In this document: positions 26,842-33,862 of the stretch, one piece after another
How positions within the stretch are numbered: the first letter of the stretch is position 1
How the letters are laid out: each line of letters starts with the position of its first letter
DNA from: Stenotrophomonas sp. SAU14A_NAIMI4_5
Lineage (GTDB): Bacteria > Pseudomonadota > Gammaproteobacteria > Xanthomonadales > Xanthomonadaceae
NCBI RefSeq assembly: GCF_003086795.1
Contig: NZ_CP026003.1
Span: 1,198,777-1,262,776 of the forward strand
Direction of reading: 5' to 3'
DNA: 64,000 nucleotides
The notes under the pieces: model-generated
The model's input: only the letters and a program-made list of their open reading frames with translations
What the model was told of the DNA's origin: nothing
Database searches by the model: none
Program-made: the position numbers and the translations under genes

Positions 26842-27297
26842 TCAGGAGACGACGTCGACAGCGATGGTGCGGCGCTGTTCGTCATCGACAAGGGGAAGGG
26901 GGGGCAGGATCTGGGCGAGGGTGACATCGCGCAGGGCCTCGGAAACCACGTCGTTGATCAGCCGCCAGCTGCTGCGCGCACCGCATTTGGGCGCCATGTT
27001 GCACTGGTGGTGGTCGTGGCTGCATTCGGTCAGGGCCAGCGGCCCTTCCATTGCCTCGACCACCTCGAACAGCGAGATCTCGATGGACGGGCGGGTCAGC
27101 CGGTAGCCGCCGCGGACACCGCGCAGGCCTTCGACCAGGCCGGCCTGGGCCAGCGGCTTGAGCACCTTGCTGACGGTGGGCGGTTCCAGACCGGTGAATT
27201 CGGCCAGCTCGGTCGCACTCAGCACTTCGCCCGGGCGGGCGGCGAGTACGGTCAGCACGACGGTGGCGTAATCGGTGAGTTTGGTGACGCGCAACAT
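26842..27297 (-). CDS. Rrf2-family Fe-S regulator of the suf operon
   Basis: This 151-residue winged-helix protein has the Rrf2 DNA-binding domain (TDYATVVLTVLAA...LSATELAEFTGLEPPTVSKVLKPLA) and three cysteines, Cys92, Cys99 and Cys105 (ECSHDHHQCNMAPKCG), which place it with IscR/SufR-type regulators that sense an Fe-S cluster. The extra His residues between the first two Cys are notable and could contribute a ligand. It heads the operon Rrf2-sufB-sufC-sufD-sufS and probably represses it when clusters are plentiful. The usual label is SUF system Fe-S cluster assembly regulator. Confidence 0.9.
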   Translation of the reverse strand: MLRVTKLTDYATVVLTVLAARPGEVLSATELAEFTGLEPPTVSKVLKPLAQAGLVEGLRGVRGGYRLTRPSIEISLFEVVEAMEGPLALTECSHDHHQCNMAPKCGARSSWRLINDVVSEALRDVTLAQILPPLPLVDDEQRRTIAVDVVS

Positions 27298-27309
27298 GGG
27301 GGATGCGAG

Positions 27310-27345
27310 TGGTTCTTAAAGCGGACTGAAATTGTACGCTTTTCT
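27310..27345 (-). promoter_or_regulatory. Probable suf promoter/operator region
   Basis: On the minus strand, GCGTACAATTTCAGTCCGCT lies 20-40 bases before the Rrf2 regulator gene. ACAATT could serve as a -10 element, and the surrounding imperfect symmetry AGCGGACTGAAATTGTACGCT could be the Rrf2 operator. This is weak: position and partial dyad only. Confidence 0.35.
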
Positions 27346-27516
27346 TCGCCAGCATCCAACCCGGCCATTCAGGCGGCGCTGGGGGCGGTCGTCGGCCGGC
27401 CGGGAACAGGACGCCGGGGGCCACCGGGGCGTAATGCTGCGACATGCGGGTTGTTTTCGCAATCACCCGGAATGAGTGAGAATCGGGGTTCCTTTCGCTG
27501 CAGACCTCCCTTGCCG

Positions 27517-27984
27517 ATGCCCAAGAAGATCCAAGCCCGCAAGTCCGCCATCCATGGCAACGGCGTGTTCGCCGTGGCCCCGATCAAGCAGGGCGAGCGC
27601 GTGATCCAGTACAAGGGCCTGCTGCGCAGCCACGGCGACGTCGATGCCGACGACAGCGGCGACGTGGAAAGTGGCCATACCTTCCTGTTCACCCTCAACG
27701 ATGACTGGGTGATCGACGCCAACTACAAGGGCAACGACGCACGCTGGATCAACCACAGCTGCGACCCGAACTGCGAGGCGGTGATCGAGGAAGACGAGGA
27801 CGGCGACAGTCGGGGCGACAAGGTCTTCATCGAAGCGCTACGCGACATCACCGCCGGCGAGGAGCTGACCTACAACTACGGCATCGTGCTGGCCGAGCGC
27901 CACACCGCCAAGCTGAAGAAGATCTGGGAGTGCCGCTGCGGTTCGCCCAAGTGCACCGGCACGATGCTGCAGCCCAAGCGCTGA
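27517..27984 (+). CDS. SET-domain protein-lysine methyltransferase
   Basis: This compact 155-residue protein is an almost pure SET domain. IHGNGVFAV at 12-20 contributes to S-adenosylmethionine binding, NHSCDPNC at 79-86 forms the pseudoknot and cofactor site, LTYNYG at 117-122 carries the catalytic Tyr region, and the C-terminus has a post-SET zinc motif (Cys139, Cys141, Cys146 in ECRCGSPKCTG, with Cys86 or another Cys completing the site). This eukaryote-like arrangement is found in some bacteria, including Xanthomonadales. The target is unknown. Candidates include the lysine-rich HU protein encoded 3 kb away, but nothing in the sequence proves this. The start is the ATG at 27517. Confidence 0.88.
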   Translation: MPKKIQARKSAIHGNGVFAVAPIKQGERVIQYKGLLRSHGDVDADDSGDVESGHTFLFTLNDDWVIDANYKGNDARWINHSCDPNCEAVIEEDEDGDSRGDKVFIEALRDITAGEELTYNYGIVLAERHTAKLKKIWECRCGSPKCTGTMLQPKR

Positions 27985-27995
27985 CCGGTGTCTGG

Positions 27996-28056
27996 GTAGT
28001 GCCGGCCGCTGGCCGGCATGGGCCTGACTGCGATGCCGGCCAGCGGCCGGCACTAC
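27996..28056. repeat. Inverted pair of GTAG palindromes
   Basis: Copies at 27996-28019 and 28033-28056 face each other with 13 bases between. Each can fold alone, or both can pair into one long stem. They follow the SET gene's stop codon. Confidence 0.88.
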
Positions 28057-28146
28057 CGGGCCTCTCCACCTGCCGTGCACGACCGGGTCACCGCCGTGCA
28101 ATGGCCGTTCGCCGACCCTGTGTGTTCCCTCACTGGAGCACACGAC

Positions 28147-28689
28147 ATGACACAGCGTATCGCCGGCAAGCAGGTCGCCATCCTCGCGACCCACGGCTTT
28201 GAACAGTCCGAACTGATCGAACCCAAGCGCCTGCTGGAAGCGCAGGGCGCGATCGTCACCGTGGTCTCCCCCGCGCAGGAGGCCAGCATCAAGGGCTGGA
28301 AGGACAAGGACTGGGGTGGCGTGGTGGCGGTGGACCTGGCGCTGGCCGAGGCCGATGCCGGGCGCTTCGATGCGCTGGTGCTGCCCGGCGGGGTCATCAA
28401 TCCCGACACCCTGCGCACCGACGAGGCGGCGCTGGGCTTCATCCGCAGCGTGGCCGATGCCGGCAAGCCGGTGGCCGCGATCTGTCATGGCCCTTGGGTG
28501 CTGATCAACAGCGGGCTGGCCAAGGGGCGCGAGGTGACCTCGTGGCCGTCGCTGCAGCAGGACCTGGCCAATGCTGGCGCGCGTTGGCGCGATGCCGAGG
28601 TGGTGGTGGACGGCAACCTGATCACCAGCCGCAAGCCGGATGACATTCCGGCTTTCAGCGAGGCCGTGGTCAAGGCGCTGGCTGCGTGA
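28147..28689 (+). CDS. DJ-1/PfpI family protein
   Basis: This 180-residue protein of the type 1 glutamine-amidotransferase-like fold has the nucleophile elbow AAICHGPW with Cys113 and His114, and the conserved Glu in GFEQSE near residue 19. It belongs to the YhbO/PfpI group, variously described as protease, glyoxalase III or protein/nucleotide deglycase acting in stress defence. The start ATG at 28147 follows GGAGCACACGAC. No operon partner is visible; GTAG palindromes flank it on both sides. Confidence 0.88.
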   Translation: MTQRIAGKQVAILATHGFEQSELIEPKRLLEAQGAIVTVVSPAQEASIKGWKDKDWGGVVAVDLALAEADAGRFDALVLPGGVINPDTLRTDEAALGFIRSVADAGKPVAAICHGPWVLINSGLAKGREVTSWPSLQQDLANAGARWRDAEVVVDGNLITSRKPDDIPAFSEAVVKALAA

Positions 28690-28697
28690 TGGAGGGC

Positions 28698-28814
28698 CGC
28701 CGGGCATGGCCCGGCGCTACCTCCAACCGGGGCGACATGCGGTAGCGCCGGGCCATGCCCGGCGAGCGCGAAGCGCGGGAACAGAAGAAGCTGCCGGCCA
28801 GCGGCCGGCACTAC
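28698..28814. repeat. Three GTAG palindromes
   Basis: Copies lie at 28698-28720 (leftward header), 28742-28764 (rightward header) and 28792-28814 (leftward header). They fill the gap between two convergent genes, where they may help end transcription. Confidence 0.88.
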
Positions 28815-28816
28815 CC

Positions 28817-29413
28817 TTATTTGCCGAGGAGGCCGGCCGGCACCAGGTTGCCCAGGTTCTGGTTGAAGGTGACCACCAGCTTGCCGTTCTTGACCTGTGC
28901 CGACTGCACCTGCAGCGCGCCCAGCACGCCGGCCACGGCCGGGTCCAGCTTGTAGATCGGTTCGCGGCGGGCGTAATCGCTCAGCGCGGCGTTGAGCAGG
29001 CCGCGCGTACGCGAGTCGAGGCGACCGCCCTGGCTGGCCGGGGTGAAGTCATCCACGGTCGGGTCCTGCAGGTGGAAGCCCTGGGTCTGCGCGTCGTAGC
29101 GCAGGCCGCTGCTGAGCTTCACCTTGCCCAGGTTGGTCGGGGTGCCGCCGGCGGTGGCCAGTGCCAGGTCCATGCCGAGGTCGAGGCGTTCGCCGGCCGG
29201 CAGGCTCAGCTGCGGGTGGCTCATGGTCAGTGCGATCAGGCCGCCCAACGCATCCTGGGTGCGCGGGAAGCTGCCATCCAGATACTGCTGCACATCGCTG
29301 GCGCCAACCGCCAGTTCGCGCCCGGAAATCGAGGGGGCCGCCTGCGCACCGATCGCGGCGGCGATCAGCACGGTGGACGCGGCAAGGCGGGTCATCAGGG
29401 AACGCAGGCGCAT
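28817..29413 (-). CDS. DUF1439 exported protein
   Basis: This 198-residue protein has a signal peptide (about 1-25, ending GAQAA). The rest matches DUF1439 (YceB-like): ISGRELAVGASDVQQYLDGSFPRT, then LSHPQLSLPAGERLDLGMDLAL, and a C-terminal QVKNGKLVVTFN. Such proteins are predicted lipid-binding tubular-domain proteins of the envelope; unlike E. coli YceB, no lipobox cysteine is seen at the cleavage site. Function is not established. Confidence 0.78.
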   Translation of the reverse strand: MRLRSLMTRLAASTVLIAAAIGAQAAPSISGRELAVGASDVQQYLDGSFPRTQDALGGLIALTMSHPQLSLPAGERLDLGMDLALATAGGTPTNLGKVKLSSGLRYDAQTQGFHLQDPTVDDFTPASQGGRLDSRTRGLLNAALSDYARREPIYKLDPAVAGVLGALQVQSAQVKNGKLVVTFNQNLGNLVPAGLLGK

Positions 29414-29491
29414 GGCGGTGACCGGGGCGATGAATGAGGGCTACAGAGTAGCTTTGCACGCTGAATCCTGCGTGCATGCCACTGCAACGGT

Positions 29492-30034
29492 TCAGTCCAG
29501 CGTTGGTTGCAGCTGCGCCGACTGGATCTGCCAGCCCTGGCCATCGGCGCGGGGCTGCACGCGGTACCAGCCGTGGTAGCGGAACACGCCCTCGCCGGTG
29601 GAGGCGCGGATGCGTACCGGCACCTCCAGCAGGCGCGGCGGCTGCTGCTGATCGCGGGGCACGGCGGGGTCGCTGTCCAGGCGCAGGTTGCGCACGTCCG
29701 GCAGCAGGCGCAGTGCTGCATCGTCGGCACGCCGCGCGTCGGGCGGGGCGATGGCCCAGGCTGCATCGATGCCGGCCTTGTTGCGGTTGAGCAGGTCCAG
29801 CACATAGCGGTTGAGCAGCCGGGAAGGTGTTTCACCATCCGCGGCGACCGCGCCATACAACGGATCGATGGCCGGCGATGCGACGGTGGCTGCGTCGGGT
29901 GAGACAGCGGGACGGCCTGCTTCGGCCGCTGGCGCTTCGGCGGGCGGCGGCACGGCGGCGGCATCATCGGATGGTGTCTGCCTGGAACAGCCCAGCAGGG
30001 TCACCGTCATCATCAACAACAGGGCACTGCGCAT
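29492..30034 (-). CDS. Lipoprotein of unknown function
   Basis: This 180-residue protein starts with a short lipoprotein signal, with lipobox LLGC giving Cys16 and Ser at +2, so outer-membrane sorting is expected. A Pro/Ala-rich linker to about residue 55 is followed by a globular part (LYGAVAADGETPSRLLNRYVLDL, FRYHGWYRVQPRADGQGW). No family is recognised. It runs in the same direction as the DUF1439 gene and the DUF3861 gene and may be co-transcribed with them. Confidence 0.72.
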   Translation of the reverse strand: MRSALLLMMTVTLLGCSRQTPSDDAAAVPPPAEAPAAEAGRPAVSPDAATVASPAIDPLYGAVAADGETPSRLLNRYVLDLLNRNKAGIDAAWAIAPPDARRADDAALRLLPDVRNLRLDSDPAVPRDQQQPPRLLEVPVRIRASTGEGVFRYHGWYRVQPRADGQGWQIQSAQLQPTLD

Positions 30035-30090
30035 GTCTGCCTCCTCCCCGAGGCGACCTGGAGGAGGGCAGTGTATCGGCAGCGCCCGGA

Positions 30091-30399
30091 TCAGCGCGAC
30101 GTGGGCAGCTGTTCCAGTGCGTCCAGTGCCGGCAGCACCTGCGCCGCCACGGCGGCCAACGCGTGGCCGTCGGTGTCGGCGTGGCGCTGCACGATATCGC
30201 GCAGCAGCTGGGTGGCGACCACCAGGGTGGCGCGCTCGTCACCGCTGAGGCCGGCCGTGCGCGGGGCGCTTTCCAGCAGGCGCATCAGGTCGCGGCTGGC
30301 GCGATGTTCCAGTTCGATGGTGCAGCGCCCGGTGCACTGGTGCCCGTCCTTTTCGATCGGGGTCACCGAGATCCGGTAGCGGGTGGAGGGGCTGGCCAT
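30091..30399 (-). CDS. DUF3861 family protein
   Basis: This 102-residue soluble protein begins YRISVTPIEKDGHQ after a short leader and contains CTGRCTIELEHRASRDLMRLLE, which fits DUF3861. Two cysteines form C-x3-C. The start is placed at 30399; the frame is open to 30531 but upstream sequence does not look coding. Function is unknown. Confidence 0.72.
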   Translation of the reverse strand: MASPSTRYRISVTPIEKDGHQCTGRCTIELEHRASRDLMRLLESAPRTAGLSGDERATLVVATQLLRDIVQRHADTDGHALAAVAAQVLPALDALEQLPTSR

Positions 30400-30667
30400 G
30401 AGGGTGTGCTCGCCTGGGTCTGGAGGGATGTGCCCACCATAGGCAAGGCCGCGACCGGCGGCGACGGCCGGGGCTGCACGCAGTGTTCCACCCGGTCCGT
30501 TTCCGACACGGAAAAACCGGGCCACAGCCAATGCTGGTGCGGCTGTCGGCGGGGACGGTGCGGGCGCGGAAACGCTGTGTTGCGGTTTGCGCGGGGTCGT
30601 GGCGCCGGCGCAAACAAAAACGGGACGGCCTGCGCCGTCCCGTCGAAAGATGCCGTTGGGCGCGCGC
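30400..30667. other. Intergenic gap with hup terminator
   Basis: I see no gene here. It contains the hup terminator at 30612-30645 and presumably the promoter of the DUF3861 gene. Confidence 0.45.
30612..30645 (-). terminator. Rho-independent terminator of the HU gene
   Basis: ACGGGACGGC and GCCGTCCCGT form a ten-pair stem with a four-base loop. In the leftward direction it is followed by TTTTTGTTTG. It lies 22 bases past the HU-like gene stop. Confidence 0.85.
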
Positions 30668-31066
30668 TTAGAGCGCGGCGTCCTTCAGCTTCTTCAGCGG
30701 GCGCACCTTCAGCTTGGTGGTGGCCGGCTTGGCAGCGAACCACTGCTCTTCCTTGGTGAACGGGTTGATGCCCTTGCGCTTCGGCTTGGCCGGCACGCTG
30801 ACGGTGGAGATCTTCAGCAGGCCCGGCAGGGTGAAGGAGCCAGCGCCCTTCTTGTGCACCGAGGAAGCAACGGCGGTTTCAAGCGAGGCCAGCACCGCGC
30901 GCACGTCCTTGGCGACAACGCCGGACGCTTCAGCGATGTGTGCAACCAGGCCCGACTTGGTCAGCACTTCCTTGATCGGCTTCGGAGCGGCCGGCTTGGC
31001 GGCAGCCTTCGTCGCGACTTTCTTCACTGCCTTTTTCGGGGCAGCCTTCTTAGCGGTCTTTGCCAT
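30668..31066 (-). CDS. HU/IHF-family DNA-binding protein with basic N-terminal tail
   Basis: This 132-residue nucleoid protein is made of two parts. Residues 1-30 are a Lys/Ala/Pro-rich tail with repeated KKAxPKK-like units, resembling eukaryotic H1 or mycobacterial HupB tails. Residues 31-125 form an HU domain (TKSGLVAHIAEASG at the start, GAGSFTLPGLLKI before the arms, and GINPFTKEE carrying the intercalating proline). Ordinary HU has about 90 residues, so the tail is an addition seen in Xanthomonadaceae. The tail is a plausible site for lysine modification. Frame continues upstream to 31531, but the ATG at 31066 has proper initiation context and tail start. Confidence 0.88.
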   Translation of the reverse strand: MAKTAKKAAPKKAVKKVATKAAAKPAAPKPIKEVLTKSGLVAHIAEASGVVAKDVRAVLASLETAVASSVHKKGAGSFTLPGLLKISTVSVPAKPKRKGINPFTKEEQWFAAKPATTKLKVRPLKKLKDAAL

Positions 31067-31436
31067 GGTTTCCTGTTCCGTGAACGGTTGGTTGTGTGGT
31101 CGGCGCCGAACCCCGTCGGCAAGCGCAATGTAGGGCAACTCTCGAGCGCCGCCAATAGCCCGGAGCGCGGAAAGTGCATGTTTTTTCATATCCAGGCCGA
31201 TTGAGTACATGTCCGGATGCAGGAAAACGGGGCCTGCGCTGCACTGCGCAATACGCGGCGCGGACAGCAGGGACTGCGCGAAACCGCTGAAAACAAGGGA
31301 GAAATTCGTTTCGCGCTGGCGAGGAAGTGTCCAGCGGGCTGACCCGGGACAGCCGTATTGCCTGCGGCGGGGCGACGCAGGGCTAACGCGCGCCGTGCGA
31401 GGGTGGCCGTTCATCACCGCCACGCAGGAGCAGCAC
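31067..31436. other. Intergenic region between hup and osmC-like genes
   Basis: No gene or repeat is recognised in these 370 bases. It should hold two divergent promoters; the AT-richer stretch around 31170-31200 is nearest the HU gene. Confidence 0.4.
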
Positions 31437-31868
31437 ATGGGAATCTCGCGACACGCCACCGCGCACTGGGAAGGGGACCTGAAGTCGGGCAAGGGCCAGT
31501 TGAACACGCCGCAGAGCGGCCTGCTGGACAAGACCCGCTACGGCTTCAACAGCCGCTTTGGCGACGAGAAAGGCACCAACCCGGAGGAGCTGATCGCCGC
31601 CGCGCACGCCGGCTGCTTCACCATGGCGCTGTCGGCCAAACTGGGTGACGCCGGGTTTACACCGACCTCGCTGGATACCGAAGCCAAGGTCGATCTGTCG
31701 ATGGAAGGTGGCCCGCAGCTGTCGCAGATCCGGCTGAAAGTGAAGGCCGTGGTGCCGGGCATCGACGCCGCGCAGTTCCGCGCGATCGCCGATGACGCCA
31801 AGCAGAACTGCCCGGTGTCCAAGGCACTGAGCGCGGTGCCGATCAGCCTGGAGGCCGAGCTGGGCTGA
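31437..31868 (+). CDS. OsmC/Ohr-family peroxiredoxin
   Basis: This 143-residue protein fits the OsmC family: NPEELIAAAHAGCFTMAL carries the peroxidatic Cys (about residue 59) and DAKQNCPVSKAL the second Cys (about 126). These enzymes reduce organic hydroperoxides with lipoyl or thiol donors. Wording matches the OsmC rather than Ohr branch. The start ATG at 31437 follows CAGGAGCAGCAC. It stands alone and ends just before a GTAG palindrome. Confidence 0.9.
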   Translation: MGISRHATAHWEGDLKSGKGQLNTPQSGLLDKTRYGFNSRFGDEKGTNPEELIAAAHAGCFTMALSAKLGDAGFTPTSLDTEAKVDLSMEGGPQLSQIRLKVKAVVPGIDAAQFRAIADDAKQNCPVSKALSAVPISLEAELG

Positions 31869-31873
31869 GGCCG

Positions 31874-31896
31874 GTAGCGCCGGGCCATGCCCGGCG
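31874..31896 (+). repeat. GTAG palindrome
   Basis: A GTAGCGCCGGGCCATGCCCG-type copy lies between convergent genes. A degenerate CCGGGCATCGCCCGG copy follows near 31915-31930. Confidence 0.85.
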
Positions 31897-31941
31897 AGCG
31901 AAGCGGAACGGAGCCGGGCATCGCCCGGCGCCCCATCGCAA

Positions 31942-32820
31942 TCACCAATCGATGGTTCCGGCAATCACCGTCTGCACCTGTCCGCCGGACCACACCTCGC
32001 CGTCCTCATCCACGCGCAGGGTCAGCCGTGCATCGTGGCCGACCTCGCGTCCCTGGCTGACTTCATACGGTTCGCGGCCGCGCGGCAGCACGCCACGCAG
32101 GTCCAGCCACGCGGCCAGCACGGCATTGGCCGCACCCGAGGCGGCATCCTCGAAGCGCCGCCCGTTGCCGACGAAGGCGCGCACGGCCAGGTCGAAACCT
32201 TCACTGCCATCGCTGAACGCATAGGCGAACACGCCCATGCTGTCGGTGGATTCGGCCAGCGCGGCGACCGCGTCCCAGTCCGGCTGCAGCGCACGCAGCG
32301 CGGCCTCGTCAGCCACCTGCACCACCCACCAGCTGCGGCCGCCCTGCATGCGTGCCGGCGGCAGCTCACCCCGCGGCCAGCCCTGCAGCGCGGCCTGCAG
32401 GCGCGGATCATCGGCCTGCGTGGTTTCGGCCAGCTGCGCGCGCGGGGTGCGGATGGCGATGCGCTGTCCGGCGCCTTCGCCGATCACCTGCAGCGGCAGC
32501 AGCCCGGCGATGCCGTCCTGCACCAGCACGCCCTCCACCGGCGCGGCCAGGCCGGCCTGCAGCACGGCGTGGGCGGTGCCGACGCTGGGATGGCCGGCGA
32601 AGGGGACCTCCTTCTGCGGGCTGAACATGCGCAGACGGTAGCTGCTGCCAGCGGTCTGCGGCGCGAACACGAAGGTGGTTTCCGGCAGCCGGGTCCAGCG
32701 CGCAATGGCCTGCATGGCAGTGTCGTCCAGGCCCTCGGCATCGAGCACCACGGCCAGCGGATTGCCGGCGCCGGCGTGCGGCGAGAACACATCCAGTTGC
32801 AGGAAACGGCGTGCGGACAT
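31942..32820 (-). CDS. PhzF family protein, paralogue A
   Basis: This 292-residue protein has the diaminopimelate-epimerase-like PhzF fold. The N-terminus RRFLQLDVFSPHAGAGNPLAVV and LPETTFVF (catalytic Glu47 by family position), FAGHPSVGTAHAVL and SGAANAVLAAWL are standard. PhzF itself isomerises trans-2,3-dihydro-3-hydroxyanthranilate in phenazine synthesis, but most stand-alone members have unknown substrates, and no phenazine genes are present. A second PhzF gene follows upstream in the same direction with the same motif order, clearly a diverged paralogue. Confidence 0.85.
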   Translation of the reverse strand: MSARRFLQLDVFSPHAGAGNPLAVVLDAEGLDDTAMQAIARWTRLPETTFVFAPQTAGSSYRLRMFSPQKEVPFAGHPSVGTAHAVLQAGLAAPVEGVLVQDGIAGLLPLQVIGEGAGQRIAIRTPRAQLAETTQADDPRLQAALQGWPRGELPPARMQGGRSWWVVQVADEAALRALQPDWDAVAALAESTDSMGVFAYAFSDGSEGFDLAVRAFVGNGRRFEDAASGAANAVLAAWLDLRGVLPRGREPYEVSQGREVGHDARLTLRVDEDGEVWSGGQVQTVIAGTIDW

Positions 32821-32849
32821 CAGGGAAAACTCCAGGAAATGGGGAAATG

Positions 32850-32915
32850 GTAGCGCGGGGCCATGCCCCGCGAGCGCGCAGCGCGGCAAGGCCGCCGGGC
32901 ATGGCCCGGCGCTAC
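32850..32915. repeat. Inverted pair of GTAG palindromes between the PhzF genes
   Basis: Copies lie at 32850-32872 and 32893-32915. The second provides the TAG stop codon of PhzF paralogue B (32914-32912). Confidence 0.88.
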
Positions 32916-33799
32916 CAGCGGATCTGGCCGTCGATCACCGGCTGCACCTGGCCGCCGATCCACACCGTGCCTTCGGCATCGACGCGGACATGGACATGGC
33001 CGTCGCGGCCGACTTCGCGGCCCTGGCTGGCCACGTAAGCACCCGCGCCGCCGGGCAGGGCGCCACGTTCGCGCAGCCAGGCGCCGATCAGCGCATTGGC
33101 GCTGCCGGTCACCGGGTCCTCGGGCACATTCACCGCATCGCCCGGGCAGAACGCGCGCACCACGCGGCTGTGTCCCGCAGCGGGTTCATCGGCGAACACC
33201 GCCACGCCGGTCGCGCCGGTGGCGTTGGTCCAGTCGCGCAGGGCGGCCATGTCCGGGGCCAGGCCGCGCACGGCGGCGGCATCGCGCAGCGGCAGCAGCC
33301 ACCAGCGCGGGCCGTTGTCCCACAGCTCGGGGGCATGGCCGTCGGCGGCCAGGGCCAGCAGCGGTTCCGGTACCTGACCAGGGGCGGTGGGCAGGTGGCG
33401 GGCCGGCGGGCTGGCCAGTTCGATGGTCGGCGCGTCGGCCGGGCCGCTCACCCGCACCGGCAGCAGGCCGGCGGCGCATTGCTGGACCAGGGCGCCGCCG
33501 TCCCCCGGCGTGGCCAGGCCGCAGGTGACCGCCGCCCAGGCCGCGCCGACACTGGGGTGGCCGGCGAACGGCAGCTCGCTGCCCGGGGTGAAGATGCGGA
33601 TGTGGTAGTCGGCACCGGCGGCGCTGGGCTGCAGGAAGAACACCGTCTCGGACAGGTTCAGCCAGGCCGCCAGCGCCTGCATGCGCCCGGCGGACAGCCC
33701 GTCGGCGCCCAGCACTACGCCCAGCGGGTTGCCGCTGCCGGGCTGGTGGGCGAAGACATCAAGCTGCAGGTAGCGGAAGGCGGCCATCGGCGGGTCCAT
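32912..33799 (-). CDS. PhzF family protein, paralogue B
   Basis: This 295-residue PhzF-fold protein has AFRYLQLDVFAHQPGSGNPLGVV, SETVFFLQ (Glu51), FAGHPSVGAAWA and GSANALIGAWL. It resembles paralogue A across its length, including the shared ending GGQVQxVIxGxIxW. This points to tandem duplication followed by divergence. The start could be 33799 (MDPPMAAF) or 33787 (MAAF); neither has a good ribosome-binding site. The gene is divergent from lysC-lysA, whose start lies 63 bases away, so promoters overlap. Substrate unknown. Confidence 0.82.
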   Translation of the reverse strand: MDPPMAAFRYLQLDVFAHQPGSGNPLGVVLGADGLSAGRMQALAAWLNLSETVFFLQPSAAGADYHIRIFTPGSELPFAGHPSVGAAWAAVTCGLATPGDGGALVQQCAAGLLPVRVSGPADAPTIELASPPARHLPTAPGQVPEPLLALAADGHAPELWDNGPRWWLLPLRDAAAVRGLAPDMAALRDWTNATGATGVAVFADEPAAGHSRVVRAFCPGDAVNVPEDPVTGSANALIGAWLRERGALPGGAGAYVASQGREVGRDGHVHVRVDAEGTVWIGGQVQPVIDGQIRW

Positions 33800-33862
33800 T
33801 GGGCTTAGAATCGAAGGTTCCGCCCCCTCGGGCGGCTCCCCCACATTACACATAGCCTATCC

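Noticed and set aside
31942..33799. Phenazine biosynthesis cluster
   Set aside because: Only PhzF-fold proteins are present; none of the other phz genes is in the window.
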